Source of the DNA: Rhodococcus sp. (in: high G+C Gram-positive bacteria)
GTDB lineage: Bacteria > Actinomycetota > Actinomycetes > Mycobacteriales > Mycobacteriaceae
Length of the DNA stretch: 9,255 nt
Reading direction: 5' to 3'
Assembly (NCBI GenBank): GCA_012515885.1
Contig: JAAYXN010000076.1
Span: 1 to 9,255 of the forward strand
How positions within the stretch are numbered: the first letter of the stretch is position 1; the number at the start of each line of letters is the position of its first letter. The position numbers and the translations under genes were made by a program. The notes below the pieces were generated by a model. It did no database searches. It had not been told where the DNA came from and was given only the letters and a program-made list of their open reading frames with translations. Positions 5,462 to 9,255 of this stretch are shown in pieces.

Positions 5462-5935
5462 TTACGCCTCGGGCAGTGCTGGTGCGACGCCGGTGGTTTC
5501 GTACTCGGACAGGATGTCGACGCGGCGCTGGTGGCGCTCTTCGCCTGGCCACGGGGTCTCGACGAAAGCGTCGACGATGGCGAGGGTCTCTTCCAGGGAG
5601 TGCATCCGGCCGCCGATACCGATCAGCTGAGCGTTGTTGTGCTCGCGAGCGAGCTTGGCGGTCTCCACTGACCAGGCGAGGGCGCAGCGCGCTCCGGGCA
5701 CCTTGTTGGCGGCGATTTGTTCGCCGTTGCCGCTGCCACCGAAGACCAGGCCGAGGCTGCCCGGGTCTGCCACAACGCGGGCAGCTGCTTCGATGCAGAA
5801 GGCGGGGTAGTCATCGAGCGCGTCGTAGACGTGCGCTCCGCAGTCGATGGTCTCGTGACCTGCGGCTTGCAGGTGTGCGATTACTTCATTTTTACGTTCG
5901 AATCCGGCATGGTCGGCACCGAGGTATACACGCAT
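5462..5935 (-). CDS. rpiB: Ribose-5-phosphate isomerase B
   Basis: RpiB interconverts ribose 5-phosphate and ribulose 5-phosphate in the non-oxidative pentose phosphate pathway. The protein has 157 residues, within the family range, and begins MRVYLGADHAGFE. Visible phosphate- and sugar-binding residues are Asp8-His9, the loop GGSGNGEQ at 66-73, His99 in AREHNNAQ and Arg110. It is the actinobacterial subtype: where E. coli RpiB uses a cysteine, this one has Ser68, and Glu72 is in the place of the catalytic base described for M. tuberculosis RpiB. The ATG at 5935 has no good ribosome site; a GTG 21 bases upstream in frame is no better supported. Translation may depend on coupling or on a leaderless message. 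The gene lies between the DsbA-like gene (107 bp) and nei2 (81 bp). Confidence 0.96.
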   Translation of the reverse strand: MRVYLGADHAGFERKNEVIAHLQAAGHETIDCGAHVYDALDDYPAFCIEAAARVVADPGSLGLVFGGSGNGEQIAANKVPGARCALAWSVETAKLAREHNNAQLIGIGGRMHSLEETLAIVDAFVETPWPGEERHQRRVDILSEYETTGVAPALPEA

Positions 5936-5981
5936 ACCTAAATTGTTCCATCCCACCCAGAAAGTTCGGGCCCCGGCCCGT

Positions 5982-6022
5982 CGGCGCGTTGGGTGGTCAC
6001 GTGCTGACCGCCCGACGCGCCG
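5982..6022. terminator. 18-bp hairpin between the DsbA-like gene and rpiB
   Basis: Arms 5982-5999 and 6005-6022 enclose the loop CGTGC. As plus-strand RNA all 18 pairs form, two of them G-U. As minus-strand RNA those two become A-C mismatches. It follows the stop of the DsbA-like gene by about 20 bases on the minus strand. No T run follows. Role could be partial termination or message stabilisation within the operon. Confidence 0.45.
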
Positions 6023-6042
6023 CGCGCCGTACCCGGGAAAAT

Positions 6043-6675
6043 TCAGTCGAATTGCGGGTCTTCGGTGCGGGTTCGCTTGAGCTCGAAGAAATGCGGATAG
6101 CCGGCGAGAGCTACCGCCCCATCCCACACACGACCAGCATCTTCGCCGCGCGGAATGCGTGAAAGCACCGGCCCGAAGAACGCGGTCCCGTTGACGTGAA
6201 TGGTGGGGGTTCCCACGTCATCGCCGACCGCGTCCATGCCCTCGGCGTGACTGGCCCGCAACCGAGTGTCGTACGCGTCGGTGTCCGCTGCCTCAGCGAG
6301 GTCTGCGGGCAAGCCCACCTCCGCGAGAGACTGCGCAATGACGCGTGGGAGATCCTTATCGCCCTCGTTGTGAATCCGGGTACCCATCGCTGTGTACAGC
6401 GGATCAAGAATCGAGTCACCATGCTCGGCCTGCGCAGCGATCAAGACGCGAACCGGCCCCCACGCCTTGACCATCAAGTCTCGATACTTCTCAGGTAGCT
6501 CTCGGCCCTCGTTGAGAACGGCCAGACTCATAACGTGGAAATTCACGTCGATATCGCGGACCTTCTCCGTTTCCAGAATCCACCGTGACGTGATCCAGCA
6601 CCACGGACACAGCGGGTCGAACCAGAAATCTGCGCGGTCCTTCGACGTCCCGGAGTGCCCAGTTTCGTTACTCAC
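6043..6675 (-). CDS. DsbA-family mycothiol-dependent oxidoreductase (Rv2466c-like)
   Basis: This is a thioredoxin-fold oxidoreductase of the DsbA/FrnE type. Its close mycobacterial relative Rv2466c takes electrons from mycothiol and can reduce nitro-compounds. The protein has 210 residues from the GTG at 6675, which has AGGAG seven bases upstream; the frame is open to 7002, but the extension has no homology. The active site is C23-P-W-C26 in [12 protein letters not shown], the helical insertion follows, and the cis-proline loop is GTPTIHVNG. The C-terminus [17 protein letters not shown] is nearly the same as I recall for Rv2466c. There is no signal peptide, so it is cytoplasmic. It is first in a likely operon with rpiB and nei2. 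The gene implies that the host makes mycothiol. A SigH-like promoter lies upstream. Confidence 0.95.
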   Translation of the reverse strand: MSNETGHSGTSKDRADFWFDPLCPWCWITSRWILETEKVRDIDVNFHVMSLAVLNEGRELPEKYRDLMVKAWGPVRVLIAAQAEHGDSILDPLYTAMGTRIHNEGDKDLPRVIAQSLAEVGLPADLAEAADTDAYDTRLRASHAEGMDAVGDDVGTPTIHVNGTAFFGPVLSRIPRGEDAGRVWDGAVALAGYPHFFELKRTRTEDPQFD

Positions 6676-6737
6676 ATCCACTCTCCTGCTTATCGTCGTG
6701 CGTGTCGCTTCGGCAGTTGGTCTGCACCTCCCATCGC

Positions 6738-6763
6738 AACACCTTTGGACCGAAATTGCTTCC
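6738..6763 (-). promoter_or_regulatory. SigH/SigR-type promoter of the DsbA-like gene
   Basis: In the minus direction GGAAG (6763-6759), an 18-base spacer and GTT (6740-6738) lie 63 bases upstream of the GTG start. The SigR/SigH consensus is about GGAAT-N18-GTT, so one -35 base differs. Rv2466c belongs to the SigH regulon of M. tuberculosis, which makes the match more credible. It sits inside the 172-bp divergent region shared with pepN. Confidence 0.55.
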
Positions 6764-6847
6764 CCTAGCCCCGCGCGGTGCGCACATGATGGGATAGAAC
6801 GTGAACGTTGACATCGTCTACATCCGCCTGACCTGAGGAGACACTTC

Positions 6848-9255
6848 GTGGCCCCACCAAACTTGACCCGCGAGCAAGCTGCCGAACGCGCGGCGACATT
6901 GCAGGTGGAGCAGTACGCCATCGATCTCGATCTGACTGATGGAGCAGGTGCGCCCGGCACCGGCACGTTCCGGTCGACGACGACAGTTACCTTCACCGCC
7001 ACCGAAAGCGCGTCGTCCTACATTGATCTTGTTGCTGCGCAAGTACATTCAGCGACACTGAATGGCACTCTCCTCGATGTCTCGGGCTATGACGAATCCA
7101 CCGGGATCGCCCTACCCAACCTGGCGGCATCCAACGAGCTGACGGTCGTCGCGGACTGCCTGTATTCGCACACCGGTGAGGGGCTGCATCGTTTCGTCGA
7201 CCCCACCGACAATTCCGTCTACCTCTATTCCCAGTTCGAAACCGCTGACGCCAAGCGGATGTTCGCATGTTTCGATCAGCCAGATTTGAAAGCCACTTTC
7301 GCGGTGAGCGTCACCGCTCCGGCGGATTGGCAGGTCATCTCCAACGCGGACGTCGTCCAGTCGCTTGCCCCCGAGCCGGGTCGGCATGTGTTTCGCCCCA
7401 CCGAGAAGATGAGTACGTACCTCGTCGCTCTGATCGCGGGACCGTATGCGCAGTGGACTGATGTCTACTCCGACGAGCACGGCGATATCCCCCTGGGCAT
7501 CTACTGCCGCGCGTCCCTAGCTGAGTACATGGATGCAGACAGGCTTTTCACCGAGACCAAGCAGGGCTTCGGTTTCTATCACCGCAACTTCGGTGTCCCC
7601 TACGCTTTCGGCAAGTATGACCAGCTGTTTGTTCCAGAATTCAATGCTGGCGCGATGGAAAATGCTGGGGCGGTGACCTTCCTTGAGGATTACGTGTTCC
7701 GGTCAAAGGTCACGCGCTACTCGTATGAGCGCCGCGCCGAGACCGTCCTTCACGAGATGGCGCACATGTGGTTTGGCGACCTCGTCACGATGCGCTGGTG
7801 GGACGATCTGTGGCTCAACGAATCCTTCGCTACCTTCGCTTCCGTCCTGTGCCAGGCCGAGGCCACGGAGTACACCAGCGCGTGGACGACGTTCGCCAAC
7901 GTAGAAAAGTCGTGGGCCTACCGTCAGGACCAGTTGCCGTCGACGCACCCGGTGGCTGCCGACATTCCTGACCTTGCGGCCGTCGAGGTCAACTTTGACG
8001 GCATCACCTACGCTAAGGGCGCCAGTGTCCTCAAACAGCTTGTTGCGTATGTCGGTATCGAACCGTTCCTGGCGGGTCTGCGGACCTACTTCGCTGAGCA
8101 CGCATTCGACAATGCGACGTTCGACGACCTGCTGCGGGCACTCGAAGCGGCATCTGGCCGCGACCTGTCCGACTGGGGTGCGCAGTGGCTCAAGACCACC
8201 GGGCTCAACATCATCCGTCCCGACTTTGAGATCGACGACGACGGCAACTTCACCCGCTTCGCGATTGTTCAAGAAGGCGCGCAGCCCGGTGCCGGTGAAT
8301 ACCGTGTGCACCGGTTGGCTGTTGGAATCTATGACGACGTGGACGGCAAGCTTGTTCGGACGCACCGTGTCGAACTTGATGTTGCCGCAGCGCAGTCCAC
8401 TGAAGTTCCGGAATTGATCGGTGTGCCCCGCGGCGCTCTGGTGTTGGTCAACGACGACGACCTCACGTACTGCTCAGTGCGGCTCGACCCAGCGTCGCTG
8501 GATACCGCGATCACTCGGATTGGTGATATCGCCGATTCACTGCCCCGCACCCTGGTGTGGTCGGCCGCGTGGGAGATGACCCGCCAAGCGGAGTTGAAGG
8601 CTCGTGATTTCGTGGCGCTCGTCGAGCGCGGCATTGGGGCGGAGTCTGAAGTCGGTGTTGTGCAGCGCATTTTGCTGCAGGCGCAAAGCGCCCTCGGCTC
8701 CTACGCGGAGCCGTCGTGGGCCGATACCGAGGGATGGCCAAGTTTCGCGAACCGCCTGCTCGAATTGGCACGCGGCGCTGAGCCGGGTTCGGATCACCAG
8801 CTGGCGTTCGTGAACGCATTGACCAGCTCGCAACTGTCGGCGTGGCATCTTGAGGTGCTGCGCGAGGTACTTGATGCCGATCCTTCAAACGTCGGATTGG
8901 CTGGGCTGGTCGTTGATGCCGACTTGCGTTGGCGCATCGTGATTGCGCTTGCCGGTGCTGGCGAGATCGACACCGTCGGCGCTGAGACCCCGTTCATTGA
9001 TCGTGAAGCCGAGCGTGACCCCACCGCTGCTGGTGCACGTCACGCGGCTGCGGCGCGTGCTGCGAGTCCGCAAGCCGCCGTGAAGGAAGCGACCTGGGGC
9101 AACGTCGTCCATGACGATTCGGTACCCAACATCACGGCCCGCTCCATCATCGGCGGGTTCGTCGCACCGGGGCAGGGCGAGCTTCTTGAGCCGTTCGTGA
9201 GCCGGTACTTCGCCGATATTCGCGGCGTATGGGAGCGACGTTCGAGCGAGGTGGC
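6848..9255 (+). CDS. pepN: Aminopeptidase N, M1 family zinc metallopeptidase (3' end beyond window)
   Basis: PepN cleaves N-terminal residues from peptides in the cytoplasm, the last step in recycling peptides released by Clp and the proteasome. The window holds 802 codons of a protein of about 860 residues in mycobacteria. The GTG at 6848 is preceded by GAGGAG with seven bases of spacing. The substrate-recognition motif GAMEN is at 268-272. The zinc site is H302-E303-x-x-H306 with Glu325 in NESFA, the standard HExxH-X18-E spacing. The transition-state tyrosine is Tyr388 in ITYAKGAS. The N-terminal beta domain precedes these; the C-terminal helical (ERAP1-like) domain follows, near [17 protein letters not shown]. 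There is no signal peptide. It is divergent from the DsbA-like gene; I could not place its promoter beyond a weak TAGAAC near 6795-6800. Confidence 0.97.
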   Translation, partial: MAPPNLTREQAAERAATLQVEQYAIDLDLTDGAGAPGTGTFRSTTTVTFTATESASSYIDLVAAQVHSATLNGTLLDVSGYDESTGIALPNLAASNELTVVADCLYSHTGEGLHRFVDPTDNSVYLYSQFETADAKRMFACFDQPDLKATFAVSVTAPADWQVISNADVVQSLAPEPGRHVFRPTEKMSTYLVALIAGPYAQWTDVYSDEHGDIPLGIYCRASLAEYMDADRLFTETKQGFGFYHRNFGVPYAFGKYDQLFVPEFNAGAMENAGAVTFLEDYVFRSKVTRYSYERRAETVLHEMAHMWFGDLVTMRWWDDLWLNESFATFASVLCQAEATEYTSAWTTFANVEKSWAYRQDQLPSTHPVAADIPDLAAVEVNFDGITYAKGASVLKQLVAYVGIEPFLAGLRTYFAEHAFDNATFDDLLRALEAASGRDLSDWGAQWLKTTGLNIIRPDFEIDDDGNFTRFAIVQEGAQPGAGEYRVHRLAVGIYDDVDGKLVRTHRVELDVAAAQSTEVPELIGVPRGALVLVNDDDLTYCSVRLDPASLDTAITRIGDIADSLPRTLVWSAAWEMTRQAELKARDFVALVERGIGAESEVGVVQRILLQAQSALGSYAEPSWADTEGWPSFANRLLELARGAEPGSDHQLAFVNALTSSQLSAWHLEVLREVLDADPSNVGLAGLVVDADLRWRIVIALAGAGEIDTVGAETPFIDREAERDPTAAGARHAAAARAASPQAAVKEATWGNVVHDDSVPNITARSIIGGFVAPGQGELLEPFVSRYFADIRGVWERRSSEV

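Noticed and set aside
6676..7002. N-terminal extension of the DsbA-like protein to 7002
   Set aside because: The extension runs antisense into pepN, lacks homology, and crosses the likely promoter. GTG 6675 has an AGGAG site and matches the family length.

Overview
The window is a chromosomal segment from a high-GC Gram-positive actinobacterium, very probably of the order Mycobacteriales (the Mycobacterium, Corynebacterium, Gordonia, Rhodococcus group). The evidence is the gene content and order. From left to right it carries clpP2, clpP1 and tig, two tRNA genes, an Nei2-type glycosylase gene, rpiB, a mycothiol-linked DsbA-like oxidoreductase gene and pepN. As I recall it, this is the order around Rv2460c to Rv2467 of M. 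tuberculosis. GTG and TTG starts and GC-rich codons fit. I cannot name the genus. One clear local difference is a Gly/Asp-rich membrane protein where M. tuberculosis has lipP.

Positions 1 to 2910 (minus strand) are a protein folding and degradation block. It holds trigger factor (tig), then clpP1 and clpP2, the two subunits of the actinobacterial Clp peptidase. clpP2 is cut by the window edge. A strong hairpin separates tig from clpP1. Next to it lie a ClgR-like palindrome and a 17-bp-period tandem repeat, so clpP1P2 probably has its own regulated promoter.

Positions 2911 to 3400 hold a divergent tRNA pair, tRNA-Pro(UGG) on minus and tRNA-Gly(UCC) on plus. They share a promoter region with a duplicated 22-bp element. 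tRNA-Gly ends in a clear intrinsic terminator. tRNA-Pro is followed by two hairpins before tig.

Positions 3393 to 4545 hold a structured 328-base gene-free stretch and then the Gly/Asp-rich membrane protein gene. It converges on the next block.

Positions 4586 to 6675 (minus strand) look like an operon: DsbA-like mycothiol-dependent reductase, rpiB, then nei2. A SigH/SigR-like promoter (GGAAG-N18-GTT) lies upstream, suggesting induction by thiol-oxidative stress. Divergent from it, pepN (aminopeptidase N) runs off the right edge. Trigger factor, the Clp peptidase and PepN cover folding, processive degradation and final peptide trimming. The reductase and the glycosylase handle redox stress and oxidised DNA bases.

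Most of this is a conserved housekeeping neighbourhood. I found no mobile element, CRISPR array, defence system or other clearly new system. The points worth a second look are regulatory structures in the intergenic regions and the Gly/Asp-rich membrane protein.
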